From Bacteroidales bacterium UBA6431 (GTDB lineage Bacteria > Bacteroidota > Bacteroidia > Bacteroidales > UBA932): 64,000 nt of DNA. The stretch is from the NCBI GenBank assembly GCA_002439095.1, contig DJOT01000035.1, forward strand, positions 9,105-73,104, read 5' to 3'. Position 1 is the stretch's first letter. Every line of letters starts with the position of its first letter. The notes beneath the pieces were generated by a model. The model saw only the letters and a list, made by a program, of their open reading frames with translations. It was not told the origin of the DNA and ran no database searches. This document shows, one piece after another, positions 14,987 to 23,935 of this stretch. A program made the translations under genes and the position numbers.

Positions 14987-16921
14987 TCAGAAATTGTCAT
15001 AATACTTCGCTTCACGCGGCGACACCTTGGACATGTTGTCCAGAAGATCCTGATTGGTCTTGTGCTCATCCATAAGCTGAAGCATGAAATTCATCGCTTC
15101 CGTAGGGTTCATGTCCGCAAGAAGTTTCCGGAGAATCCATATCCGCTGGCTCTGATCCTTCGGATAGAGAAGGTCATCGCGGCGCGTCCCGGACAGAAGG
15201 ACATTGACAGCAGGGAATATACGCCTATTGGCAAGTGTGCGGTCAAGCTGGATTTCACTGTTGCCGGTACCTTTGAACTCCTCGAATATCACATCGTCCA
15301 TCTTGGAACCTGTTTCGGTAAGCGCGGTCGCGAGGATTGTCAGAGAGCCGCCGCCTTCAATATTCCTTGCGGCACCGAAGAAACGCTTAGGCTTCTGCAG
15401 AGCATTGGCATCGACACCACCTGTAAGAACCTTTCCTGACGCAGGCTGCACTGTATTGTATGCGCGGGCCAGACGGGTGATGGAATCCAAGAGAATCACG
15501 ACATCATGTCCGCACTCAACCAAACGGCGGGCTTTTTCAATGACCATGTTAGCGACCTTAACATGCTTCTCTGCCGGCTCGTCAAAAGTGGAGGCGACGA
15601 CCTCAGCCTTGACAGAACGCTGCATGTCCGTAACTTCCTCCGGACGCTCATCCACGAGCAGAACGATTTCATAAACCTCCGGATGATTGTCAGCGATAGC
15701 ATTGGCGATACTCTTGAGCAATAATGTCTTACCAGCCTTCGGAGGTGAAACTATCAACATTCGCTGACCTTTTCCGATAGGGGAGAACATGTCCACAATA
15801 CGGCAACTCTTGTCCTTTTCGTGTCCGTTGCCCAGAAGATTGAACTTCTCATCAGGGAAAAGAGGTGTGAGAAAATCAAAAGGAACCCTGTCTCGGATGA
15901 ACTCCGGTGTACGGCCGTTGACAGATTTCACGCTGACGAGCGGGAAATATTTGTCTCCCTCTCTCGGAGGCCTGATTTCACCTGTCACCGTGTCTCCGCT
16001 CTTGAGAGCGTTCATCTTGACCTGCTGCTGAGAGACGTATATGTCGTCAGGCGAATTGAGATAGTTGTAATCTGAAGAACGCAGGAACCCATATCCGTCA
16101 GGCATTATCTCAAGCACGCCAGAAGCCTCTACCGTACCATCATAATAGATAGGACGCGGACGCGGCTGATTGTTCTGCGCCCCCTGCGGCTGCACCGGCT
16201 GCGGCTTCTGCATCTGCGGCATAGCGCGCTCATTGGCCTTCTCTTGGACTTTAGCCTGAACTTTTTCAAGCACTTTCTCAAGCGAACGGCTCTCGGCTAT
16301 TCTTTTTGGCTGCTGAGGCTTGACCTGCTCGCCCGGATTTCCAACTGCCGGCTGAGGTTTCGGCTCAGTCTGCGGAGCAGAAGCAAGTGTCTGCGGTGCC
16401 GGGAGTGCGGCAGGTTGGACAACTTCAGCGGCCGCTTTATTCTCATTCTGCGGCTCTACTGGAAACAACTGAGGCGTTGCTGCTGTTTCTGCGGCTCTGT
16501 TCTTTGGCTTACGTCCCCGCTTCTTCGGCTGAGGAGCGGCCTGCTGCTCAGTCTGGTTCTCAACGGGTTGCTTCTGTTCTGTTTGATTGTCCGCTTTTTT
16601 TGGGGGTCTGCCAGGTTTACGAGCCGGCTTGGCAACCGCTTTCTGCCCGTTTTCAGAAGGCTTTCCACCCTCTTTTGACTCAGAAACTCCATTCTCGGCC
16701 TTCGCTTCCACAGTGTTCTTCTGCTTAGGCGGACGCCCCCGACGCGCCTTAGGTTTCTCCGGGGCTGGTTTAACAGACTCCTCCTTGGCTTCGGCGTCAA
16801 TGATGGCGTAAGCAAGGTTCTCGTCGTCGAGTTTCTTTATTGATTTGACATTGTGTTCTGTCGCTATTGACTCAAGCTGCTCCCGCGTCATTGCGTTCAG
16901 TTCCGAAAGTCTGTGTGGCAT
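14987..16921 (-). CDS. rho: Transcription termination factor Rho with a long disordered insertion
   Basis: A 644-residue Rho; E. coli Rho has 419. The first 45 residues are the usual N-terminal helical domain. Residues about 50-265 are a Pro/Gln/Lys/Ala-rich low-complexity insertion with three AT-hook-like motifs: RRGRPPK (60-66), RKPGRPPK (101-108) and KKRGRKPK (133-140). The RNA-binding domain (YGFLRSSDYNY) and ATPase follow, with P-loop SPPKAGKT, the arginine-rich VDERPEEVTDMQRSV and DSITRLARAYN. Large insertions are known in Bacteroidota Rho, where they have been linked to phase separation. The AT-hook-like motifs could add nucleic acid contacts. Confidence 0.97.
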   Translation of the reverse strand: MPHRLSELNAMTREQLESIATEHNVKSIKKLDDENLAYAIIDAEAKEESVKPAPEKPKARRGRPPKQKNTVEAKAENGVSESKEGGKPSENGQKAVAKPARKPGRPPKKADNQTEQKQPVENQTEQQAAPQPKKRGRKPKNRAAETAATPQLFPVEPQNENKAAAEVVQPAALPAPQTLASAPQTEPKPQPAVGNPGEQVKPQQPKRIAESRSLEKVLEKVQAKVQEKANERAMPQMQKPQPVQPQGAQNNQPRPRPIYYDGTVEASGVLEIMPDGYGFLRSSDYNYLNSPDDIYVSQQQVKMNALKSGDTVTGEIRPPREGDKYFPLVSVKSVNGRTPEFIRDRVPFDFLTPLFPDEKFNLLGNGHEKDKSCRIVDMFSPIGKGQRMLIVSPPKAGKTLLLKSIANAIADNHPEVYEIVLLVDERPEEVTDMQRSVKAEVVASTFDEPAEKHVKVANMVIEKARRLVECGHDVVILLDSITRLARAYNTVQPASGKVLTGGVDANALQKPKRFFGAARNIEGGGSLTILATALTETGSKMDDVIFEEFKGTGNSEIQLDRTLANRRIFPAVNVLLSGTRRDDLLYPKDQSQRIWILRKLLADMNPTEAMNFMLQLMDEHKTNQDLLDNMSKVSPREAKYYDNF

Positions 16922-16985
16922 AAAATAAACGATAAGTTTTATTGAATCCCGGTGTCAGATCCACGCGGGAGAGTGTTTCATTGCG

Positions 16986-16993
16986 CAAAGATA
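16986..16993 (-). promoter_or_regulatory. rho -7 box
   Basis: The minus strand reads TATCTTTG 64 bp upstream of the rho ATG. This leaves a 5' leader of about 55-60 nt and no well-placed -33 box. Confidence 0.45.
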
Positions 16994-17057
16994 ACAAATA
17001 ATTCGAAATTATCCACTACCTCGCACAAAAACATCTATTTACGAGCGGAAACAGCTC

Positions 17058-19787
17058 CTACTTGTCCCAGTAGCTGTTGCTCTTCTTGAAGCGCAGTATG
17101 TCGGCGAGTGCAGCGGCATTGGCAGCTATCCTGAAACTGTATGACTTCCATGTCCCGAGCGGCACCCAACTTACAGCTATGTTGAAGCAATGCAGATCGT
17201 AGGTCGCGCTGATCTGCGTTGATGTTATCTGTTTGGCGATAAAATCATAACCGGAAGATGCGGTGAGGGACATCCTCGGGGTCAATTTCAGAGAGCCGGA
17301 GAGCTGCAGGGAGGCGTTGTACCTGTCATCCGTCAACAGTCTGGCAAGCGTGGCATCATAAGAATATGAGCGGGCCAGACTGAAATTCGCGCTGAAATTA
17401 AGGCTCCACGGGGCATTCGGATTGGTATAATACAACCACCCTTCAGGAATATACTCACCAGTCACAGGGTGATAGTAGTTCCTCCGGTACATATTGGCGG
17501 CTCCGCCGGCCGAAGCATCGCTGCCCTCACGTGTCTTGGAGCCGTCATTGCCGTTGATCGTGCCCTTGCCGGAAATAGAATATGACGCAGAAGCGCTGAC
17601 ATTGGTAAGCCGTGCAAGCCCCTGTCCTTTAGTCAAGGCAAAGGCATCATATTTCCGTCCATCCGCACCGATCGCATAAGGGTCGAACCCGGCACTCGCG
17701 CTGATGGACACCTTGTTGAAGAGAGTGGTGGACATCGACATAGATATCGTGCTCATCTTCAAGGAATCAGCAAGGAAATTATAGCCCGTGTTGAGCGTCA
17801 GCTGGTCAATCAGCTTCACCTTCTTCGTTCCTGTGCCTGTCGTATCGGCATAGTCCCGCACCTTGGCCTCAAGATTGTTGCCTATGCTCAATGATGCCGT
17901 AGCCGATTTCCCTCGGCTCGGGGGAGAGTACATCTGCCCGGAATACACGTTATACTGATACTCCTGCTCCGTGCCGGATTTATCGGTATAGTACAGTGTC
18001 CGGTAGCCGTTGGCATACGTGCCTTTCTCCGGACTGAGCGATATGGACATGGAAGGGGAGATCACATGCCTTATGGCCTGCAGCTTGTGCTGTTTGCCGA
18101 AGTTGAAAGTCCCGTAGATGCGGGTGCTCATGGAGGTGGAGAAAGAGTAGTTCTGCGTGATACCGAGCGTGCTGAACTGCCGCCCCTCTTTCATCTCGAC
18201 TTTGTCTGTCTCCGGATTGTATTCGTAGTCGTTTTTGCGGAAAAACCAGTTCTGCCCATACTGCACGCTTGGAGCCACGCTTATATATCTGAACAGCTGA
18301 AAGTTAGGCAGTCCGATCGAGAAATTGTGGGTCATTCCGTTCTGCAGGCGGTCAAGCAGTCCCGGTTCCTTGAACTCCGATGACTTGAAAGATATCTTGT
18401 TCTGCAGCGCCGTGCTGTAGCCGAATGATATCTTCTCGTAGAACTTCTCCTTTCCGGCACGGACCTTTTTCTTGAAAGGGTAGAATGTGGAGACGGAGAA
18501 GGTGATGTTCGGAAGGGTGAACGTATATGAAGAATCTCTGGAGTTCTGGCTGTGCAGCGCATTGAGGCTCAAGTTGAACTTGCCGTCCCAGTTCCTTGAA
18601 TATGAAATGGAGGACGAAGCCTGGCTCTGGAGCGCCTGGTTTATGTCCGTGGAGTTGTAGCGGTTGTTGGACGGACTCTGGAAATTGACTGAAGCACTGA
18701 AAGTCGAGCCAGGGTGCGCTTTGGAGTCCTGGGTGTGGGACCACTTCACGCCGAAGTTGCGGGTCTGGAAAAACTCCGGCGTGCCCTTCTCTCCGGTCTG
18801 GTCATTGGAATAGTTCATCGAAAACGAGCCGTTGAACTTGTAATTCACCTTATAGCGCGAGTTCACATTGACGGCCCAAGAGCCGAGAGTGAAGTAATCT
18901 CCCGTGACCGACAGGTCAAGATAGTCGCCAAAAACAAAATACATGCCCAGATCACGCATGTAGAATCCTCGCGCCTCCTCTTCTCCGAAAGTCGGCATGA
19001 GCAGGCCGGTCGAGCGCTGCGGCCTCTTGGGGATGAATCCGAAAGGCAGGCCGAGAAACGGTATCTTCACGTCTTCCACGACCATATAGGCCGGTCCGAA
19101 AATGGTCTTCTGGCTTGGTTTCCTTACCACTTTCGCGCTAGTCAGTGCAAGATAGTAATGGGGATGCGCGGCATCGCAGACTGTATATTTGCCGTCCGTG
19201 AGGTTGATCGACTCGTCCTGCATCATCTTTATGTTCGTGCCGTGGAGAGAAGCATCCTCCTCAGTGGTGGTCATGTTGGTGATACGGGCTTTCCGGGAAT
19301 TGAAGTTGTACCGTACCTCCTCCATATTGTATGTCTTGTCTCCCTGCTTCATGACAGGACGACCGATCCATTCCCCCTCAGTGCTGTCATAAGTGCCGCG
19401 CGCAAAGACGATGCCGGTCTTCATGTCATACTCCATGTAATCGGCGGTGAGTTCCATGTCCTGGTATTTCACCGTAACATCACCATAATAATATATCTTC
19501 CGCTGGCCGTCAGAGAACACCTCTACAATAGAGTCTTTGGCCGTGGAGAAAGCAGGTCTCTCGAGCGAACTCTTCCCGAGCATCGCCACCGAGTCGGCCC
19601 GGTGCAGAGAGTCGGCCCGGTGCAGAGAGTCACGGCGAGCCAGTTCCACAGAATCGGGCAGGTTGACTTTTTTCTGGACCATGACTCCGTATGCCGTACC
19701 CCTCGGACGACGGTTCTGGGCATCAGAGACTTTGACACCGAGCAGAAGCATCAGCATCACCATAAATATATGTAAGGCCTTTCTCAA
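17058..19787 (-). CDS. lptD: LPS assembly outer-membrane protein LptD (Bacteroidota type)
   Basis: A 909-residue outer-membrane protein that inserts LPS into the outer leaflet. A signal peptide (MLMLLLGVKVSDAQ) is followed by a charged Ser/His/Arg repeat region, an OstA/LptA-like jellyroll (YYYGDVTVKYQDMELTADYM) and a large C-terminal beta-barrel. The typical LptD segment VEDVKIPFLGLPFGFIPKR is clear. The sequence diverges from proteobacterial LptD, as is usual in this phylum. An 18-bp tandem duplication near the 5' end encodes DSLHRA twice. Divergent promoters shared with the amidase gene lie 5'. Confidence 0.88.
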   Translation of the reverse strand: MRKALHIFMVMLMLLLGVKVSDAQNRRPRGTAYGVMVQKKVNLPDSVELARRDSLHRADSLHRADSVAMLGKSSLERPAFSTAKDSIVEVFSDGQRKIYYYGDVTVKYQDMELTADYMEYDMKTGIVFARGTYDSTEGEWIGRPVMKQGDKTYNMEEVRYNFNSRKARITNMTTTEEDASLHGTNIKMMQDESINLTDGKYTVCDAAHPHYYLALTSAKVVRKPSQKTIFGPAYMVVEDVKIPFLGLPFGFIPKRPQRSTGLLMPTFGEEEARGFYMRDLGMYFVFGDYLDLSVTGDYFTLGSWAVNVNSRYKVNYKFNGSFSMNYSNDQTGEKGTPEFFQTRNFGVKWSHTQDSKAHPGSTFSASVNFQSPSNNRYNSTDINQALQSQASSSISYSRNWDGKFNLSLNALHSQNSRDSSYTFTLPNITFSVSTFYPFKKKVRAGKEKFYEKISFGYSTALQNKISFKSSEFKEPGLLDRLQNGMTHNFSIGLPNFQLFRYISVAPSVQYGQNWFFRKNDYEYNPETDKVEMKEGRQFSTLGITQNYSFSTSMSTRIYGTFNFGKQHKLQAIRHVISPSMSISLSPEKGTYANGYRTLYYTDKSGTEQEYQYNVYSGQMYSPPSRGKSATASLSIGNNLEAKVRDYADTTGTGTKKVKLIDQLTLNTGYNFLADSLKMSTISMSMSTTLFNKVSISASAGFDPYAIGADGRKYDAFALTKGQGLARLTNVSASASYSISGKGTINGNDGSKTREGSDASAGGAANMYRRNYYHPVTGEYIPEGWLYYTNPNAPWSLNFSANFSLARSYSYDATLARLLTDDRYNASLQLSGSLKLTPRMSLTASSGYDFIAKQITSTQISATYDLHCFNIAVSWVPLGTWKSYSFRIAANAAALADILRFKKSNSYWDK
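19591..19626. repeat. Two exact 18-bp tandem repeats inside lptD
   Basis: GAGTCGGCCCGGTGCAGA occurs at 19591-19608 and again at 19609-19626, followed by a decayed third start. The unit is six codons, so copy number changes keep the frame and only lengthen the linker after the signal peptide. Confidence 0.8.
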
Positions 19788-19802
19788 CCGAAAGAAATTT
19801 CG

Positions 19803-19849
19803 TATATTTGCTAACCTGCAAAATTAGCATATTTATTTGAAACGTACAA
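19803..19849. promoter_or_regulatory. Overlapping divergent promoters for lptD and the amidase
   Basis: Plus strand: TATATTTG at 19803-19810, with TTTC 19 bp upstream, drives the amidase. Minus strand: TAATTTTG (19826-19819) with TTG (19849-19847) 20 bp upstream drives lptD. The two -7 boxes are 8 bp apart, so the promoters should interfere with each other. Confidence 0.55.
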
Positions 19850-20931
19850 TCTGCATACTCCTTGCCTCGCTTGCGCTCTGCGCGGAGACGCCGGCCGACA
19901 ACCTCGGGCTGTCCACCGTAGTAATAGATGCAGGTCACGGCGGAAAAGATGCAGGATGCATCAGTGCGGACGGGAAGACCTACGAAAAGACCCTCACGCT
20001 TGACATATCCCGCAGGCTTTCCGGCCTGATAAAAGATGCCTATCCGGATGTCAAAGTCGTAATGACCAGAGACAAAGATGAATACATAACCTTGGACGCC
20101 AGAGCTGCCAAGGCCAACGCCGCAGAAGCGGACCTCTTCATATCAATCCACATCAACGCAGCCGAACGCAAGTCCCCCAACGGATTCTCAGTACATGTGC
20201 TCGGCCAGTCATCCAACAAGAACAGGGACCTATTTGCCGGCAATATGGAAGTGTGCAGGCGTGAGAACTCCGTGATAATGCTCGAAGAAGACTACAGTAC
20301 AAAATACCAGGGCTTCGACCCGTCAGACCCGGAGTCATATATATTCATGGTGCTCATGCAGAATTCGCATCTTGAGCAGAGCCTGAAATTCGCGCAGATC
20401 GCTGACACAAGACTCCGCAGCGGCCCCGTCAAGGGGGACAGGGGAGTATCGCAGGATCCGTTTTATGTGCTGTGGAAGACAGCCATGCCGGCCGTATTGG
20501 CTGAACTGGGATTCATCTCCAACGCCAACGACCTCGCAGTGCTCCGACGGCCTGAGAACCGCCAGAAACTGGCGGAATGCCTGTTCGATGCGTTCGCCTC
20601 ATACAAGGAAAGTTATGATGCCAGCATGAAAAACACTCCGAAGACTGCCCCGACGGCATCTGAGGAAACAGAAAAAACGGCTGACGTGTCAGAAACGGAC
20701 GAATTGTGGGGAATCCAGATATTCGCCACAGCATCTCCGGCCAAGAAAGCGGACTACGACTTTCTCGGCTATGAACCGCTCCGCATCAAGAGCGGCAGGC
20801 TATACAAATACTACATCTGCACCGGAGACAGCAAGGCTGAAGCATCCAGAAATCTTGGGGCCGTACGCAAAAAATATCCCGATGCATTCGTGACCCGAAT
20901 CCAAGGCACTCCAGAGAGGGTGACGAAATAG
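19837..20931 (+). CDS. N-acetylmuramoyl-L-alanine amidase with SPOR-like C-terminus
   Basis: A 364-residue periplasmic amidase. The start is TTG at 19837; no in-frame ATG gives the signal peptide (MKRTICILLASLALC), and the TTG lies just after the -7 box. The Amidase_3 domain has the zinc ligands in VIDAGHGGKDAG, a Glu in TYEKTL, and SIHINAAE, ending with the catalytic Glu in LAELGFISN. A Glu/Thr-rich linker leads to a short SPOR-like module (about residues 290-360, WGIQIFATAS to AFVTRI), which would target it to septal glycan. It probably acts in daughter-cell separation. It is divergent from lptD. Confidence 0.92.
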   Translation: MKRTICILLASLALCAETPADNLGLSTVVIDAGHGGKDAGCISADGKTYEKTLTLDISRRLSGLIKDAYPDVKVVMTRDKDEYITLDARAAKANAAEADLFISIHINAAERKSPNGFSVHVLGQSSNKNRDLFAGNMEVCRRENSVIMLEEDYSTKYQGFDPSDPESYIFMVLMQNSHLEQSLKFAQIADTRLRSGPVKGDRGVSQDPFYVLWKTAMPAVLAELGFISNANDLAVLRRPENRQKLAECLFDAFASYKESYDASMKNTPKTAPTASEETEKTADVSETDELWGIQIFATASPAKKADYDFLGYEPLRIKSGRLYKYYICTGDSKAEASRNLGAVRKKYPDAFVTRIQGTPERVTK

Positions 20932-21060
20932 AAATCCTTGATTCTCCGCTTGGTAAGGAGACGCGGGCAATTGGAATTTTTCCATTTTAGCAAATGTTCA
21001 TAAACAATCAATTATAAAATTCCACCACAGGTAACCCCCTATGAATCAATATTTTAAAAG

Positions 21061-21089
21061 TTAATCGATTAATCAGATCGCAATCTGAT
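21061..21089. promoter_or_regulatory. Two adjacent palindromes upstream of dnaA
   Basis: TTAATCGATTAA (21061-21072) is a perfect 12-bp palindrome. It is followed by ATCAGAT (21072-21078), CGCA and ATCTGAT (21083-21089), a perfect 7-bp inverted repeat. They lie in the AT-rich 275-bp gap before dnaA. The rest of the gap holds a weak hairpin (20972-20984) and the near-match -7 box CACCTTTG at 21152. I see no cluster of standard DnaA boxes (TTATCCACA). Confidence 0.4.
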
Positions 21090-21206
21090 ATTTAAAACGA
21101 AAAAAGATAAAACGCAATAGAAGACAGAACTTTTTTTCAAATATTTATCACCACCTTTGCATTGCAATTCGAACGGAAAGTTCGGTATTCAAATCAGCAA
21201 AGAACA

Positions 21207-22631
21207 ATGGAGAATATAAGTGGACATACAAGTGTCTGGGACAATTGTCTTCAGATCATAGAGAGGAATGTTGAACCGCAACAGTTCAACACGTGGTTCA
21301 GACCGATCCGCGCAATATCCCTCGTTGACAATACGCTGACGCTTGAAGTGCCTAATGACTTCTTCCGGGACTACTTGGAAGGGGCCTACTTGGATCTTCT
21401 CAAGAAAGTTCTGCGCAGAGAGATAGGGCCGGAGGCGAAACTGCGGTACATGTATCGTCCCGTATCAGGCCAGCCTTCGATGAAAGTCGACGGCAGGATG
21501 ACTCCAGATCCGTCCAACCCGCCAGTCGATGTCATCACTCCACCATCCGACAAGCCGAACCCTTTCGTCTATCCCGGGATTCATAAGGTAAGCATCAACC
21601 CGAGGCTCAACCCTGCCTACAGTTTTGACAGCATTGTGGAAGGGGAGTGCAACAAGATGGGCATCACTGCCGGAAAAAACATTGCGGCAGCACCGGGCAA
21701 GACCCCGTTCAACCCCTTGTTCATTTTCGGCGGTTCAGGTCTGGGCAAAACCCATCTCGCCCATGCTATAGGATTGTCCATAAAGGAGAAATATCCGGAA
21801 CTGGTGGTCCTATATGTGACCGGCCACGAATTCAAGACCCAATATATGGTTGCCGTGAATGTACGCAACAACATCACTGACTTCCTGGCCTACTACATGA
21901 AGATAGACGTGCTGATAGTGGACGACATTCAGGATCTTATGGGCCCCGGATGCCAGAATGCTTTCTTCAATGTCTTCAACCACCTGCACCAGAACGGCAA
22001 GCAGCTGCTCTTTACTTCCGACCGGGCACCGGTGGAACTCCAGAATTTTGAGGAGCGTCTCCTTTCAAGATTCAAATGGGGGCTTTCAGTGCAACTCACA
22101 CACCCTGACTACGGCACCCGGCTCAGGATGCTTGAATCAAGGGTGGCCAAGGAAGGCGTGGAGATTGCACATGACGTGCTTGAATTCATAGCAACCAAAG
22201 TCAAGACAAACTTCAGGGAACTTGAAGGCATACTTGTGTCGCTCATCGCCCATTCCCTCGTGGAGAAAGACAAGTCTCTGATAGAACTTGCCACCGGCAT
22301 CACAGAGAACCTTATCGGAGAGGCCAAAACGGACATGAGCATAGACAAGGTGCAGAAAAACGTATGCGAGTACTTCAATATCACGCGCGATGATCTGCTC
22401 TCTAAATCCAGAAAAAGGCAGATTGTTCAGGCCAGACAGATTTCGATGTATCTCTGCCGCAACATGATATCCAACTGCTCTCTCGCCACGATTGGTGCAG
22501 AAACTGGCGGCAAGGACCACGCCACGGTCCTGCACGCATGCACCACTGTCTCTGACCTGATGAGCACGGACAAGACATTCAAGAAGTATGTCCACGACAT
22601 TGAGAATATCCTTTCACCGGCACAAATGTAA
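21207..22631 (+). CDS. dnaA: Chromosomal replication initiator DnaA
   Basis: A 474-residue initiator; the ATG at 21207 is chosen over an upstream TTG that adds 15 poorly conserved residues. Domain I (WDNCLQIIERNVEPQQFNTW) contacts the helicase, and domain II is a Pro/Asp-rich linker at about 90-125. The AAA+ domain has P-loop GGSGLGKTH, Walker B VLIVDDIQ and arginine-finger region SRFKWGL. Domain IV carries the DNA signature GGKDHATVLHAC. It binds DnaA boxes and opens the origin. It is followed 9 bp later by rpe. Confidence 0.98.
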   Translation: MENISGHTSVWDNCLQIIERNVEPQQFNTWFRPIRAISLVDNTLTLEVPNDFFRDYLEGAYLDLLKKVLRREIGPEAKLRYMYRPVSGQPSMKVDGRMTPDPSNPPVDVITPPSDKPNPFVYPGIHKVSINPRLNPAYSFDSIVEGECNKMGITAGKNIAAAPGKTPFNPLFIFGGSGLGKTHLAHAIGLSIKEKYPELVVLYVTGHEFKTQYMVAVNVRNNITDFLAYYMKIDVLIVDDIQDLMGPGCQNAFFNVFNHLHQNGKQLLFTSDRAPVELQNFEERLLSRFKWGLSVQLTHPDYGTRLRMLESRVAKEGVEIAHDVLEFIATKVKTNFRELEGILVSLIAHSLVEKDKSLIELATGITENLIGEAKTDMSIDKVQKNVCEYFNITRDDLLSKSRKRQIVQARQISMYLCRNMISNCSLATIGAETGGKDHATVLHACTTVSDLMSTDKTFKKYVHDIENILSPAQM

Positions 22632-22640
22632 TTCCGCACC

Positions 22641-23291
22641 ATGTCTCTCAGAATAGCACCCTCAATCCTCGCGGCAGACTTTCTCCATCTGGAGAAGGAC
22701 ATAGACCTTGTAAACCGCTGCGGTGATGTAATTCACCTCGATGTCATGGACGGCACCCTCGTGCCCAACATCTCATTCGGTTTTTCTGTCATAGATCCGC
22801 TCTCAAAGATTGCGAAAGCGCCCATGGACGTGCATCTGATGGTGGTTCATCCTGAGAGATGGTTCAAGAAGATAGCAGCCGACGGAGTGCAGATGTGCTC
22901 GTTCCACATTGAGGCAGCCGGCAGGAGAACGTCCTCTTTCATCAAGGAAATCCAGTCGCTCGGCATGAAGGCCGGCGTGGCGATAAATCCGGACGTACCT
23001 GTAGAAAAGTTGTTTCCGTATATCGGCAAGGCCGATTATTTCCTGATCATGTCCGTATTCGCCGGCTTCGGCGGGCAGAAATTCATATATGAATCCATTG
23101 ACAGGGTCGCTGCCCTCAAGGCGGAACTGCAGAAGCGGGGTTCGGACGCACTGATAGAGATTGATGGAGGGATCAACCTAAGCACGGTAAAAGCCGTCAA
23201 AGAGGCGGGGGTCGATCTGGCAGTAGCCGGGAGTTCGGTGTTCGGCTCACAAGATCCGGCAGCGGCTATCAGGGCTCTCAGGGAAGCCTGA
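22641..23291 (+). CDS. rpe: Ribulose-phosphate 3-epimerase
   Basis: A 216-residue TIM-barrel enzyme of the pentose phosphate pathway, interconverting ribulose-5-phosphate and xylulose-5-phosphate. Family landmarks are present: APSILAADFLHL, HLDVMDGTLVPNISFG with the metal-binding His and Asp, DVHLMV, SVFAGFGGQKF, and EIDGGINLSTV with the catalytic Asp. It has normal length and lies in tandem with dnaA. Its last 14 bp overlap the 3' end of the convergent birA gene. Confidence 0.97.
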   Translation: MSLRIAPSILAADFLHLEKDIDLVNRCGDVIHLDVMDGTLVPNISFGFSVIDPLSKIAKAPMDVHLMVVHPERWFKKIAADGVQMCSFHIEAAGRRTSSFIKEIQSLGMKAGVAINPDVPVEKLFPYIGKADYFLIMSVFAGFGGQKFIYESIDRVAALKAELQKRGSDALIEIDGGINLSTVKAVKEAGVDLAVAGSSVFGSQDPAAAIRALREA

Positions 23292-23901
23292 ACATATATT
23301 TTTTAAATTCCTTATCGAGATTATCGCGCCCTTCGGCTGTGCCGGAGAGCGCATATTTTTTTGCCAGTTCATCCACAAGGGCTTCAAGTTCTGCTCGGAT
23401 ATCGTATTTTGTTCCGGTCAGCTGTCTCATCGACACAGGATTAGGAAGCTCGGCAGGCCAGGATGTCTCATTGACATTCAGCCCGATGCCGACAATGCTG
23501 CTGCTGACCATATCCCCATCAAGAGTATTCTCTATAAGTATCCCGCATATCTTTCTGTCTCCGACCCAGATGTCATTAGGCCACTTGATGCGGCTCTCAA
23601 TACCGCGGCTCAGGAGAAAATCCCGGATCGCGAGTGTCGTCATCTCTGTGACAAGAAGAACGTCCTTGATATTGAGAGAGAAAGCCCCTTCTGATGGGAA
23701 GCGAAGCAGCTGGCTGAATGTCAACCCGACCGAAGGGCGCGAATACCAGGTATGAAGCCCCTGCCCACGTCCGGCAGTCTGTGCCAGCGCGGCAACTATT
23801 GACAAATTGTCAAGAGAGTCCATCCTGCGTCTGACTTCTTTATTAGTGGAATCCGCAGTCTGTAGCCATATAATGCCCCCGTGTCCCGTGTATGGTGTCA
23901 T
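23278..23901 (-). CDS. birA: Biotin-[acetyl-CoA-carboxylase] ligase
   Basis: A 207-residue ligase that attaches biotin to carboxylases through biotinyl-AMP. Conserved blocks include the GRGQGLHTW biotin/ATP loop (GRGRxGR in other bacteria) and IKWPNDIWVGDRKICGILIE with the catalytic Lys. It lacks the N-terminal HTH repressor domain of E. coli BirA, so it is a monofunctional group I enzyme. It is divergent from ftsH (34 bp between the starts) and overlaps the end of rpe by 14 bp. Confidence 0.93.
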   Translation of the reverse strand: MTPYTGHGGIIWLQTADSTNKEVRRRMDSLDNLSIVAALAQTAGRGQGLHTWYSRPSVGLTFSQLLRFPSEGAFSLNIKDVLLVTEMTTLAIRDFLLSRGIESRIKWPNDIWVGDRKICGILIENTLDGDMVSSSIVGIGLNVNETSWPAELPNPVSMRQLTGTKYDIRAELEALVDELAKKYALSGTAEGRDNLDKEFKKYMFRLP

Positions 23902-23909
23902 TTTTGTTG

Positions 23910-23917
23910 TATCTTTG
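23910..23917 (+). promoter_or_regulatory. ftsH -7 box
   Basis: TATCTTTG lies 18 bp before the ftsH ATG. The upstream side overlaps the start of birA, and no clear -33 box is seen. Confidence 0.45.
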
Positions 23918-23935
23918 TCCGCAAATTTAAAAACG

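Noticed and set aside
18714..19775. 353-codon open frame opposite lptD
   Set aside because: No homology-like features and complete overlap with the LptD reading frame, which has signal peptide and family motifs.
20932..21206. Possible replication origin before dnaA
   Set aside because: AT-rich with palindromes, but no cluster of DnaA boxes; reported only as a regulatory region.
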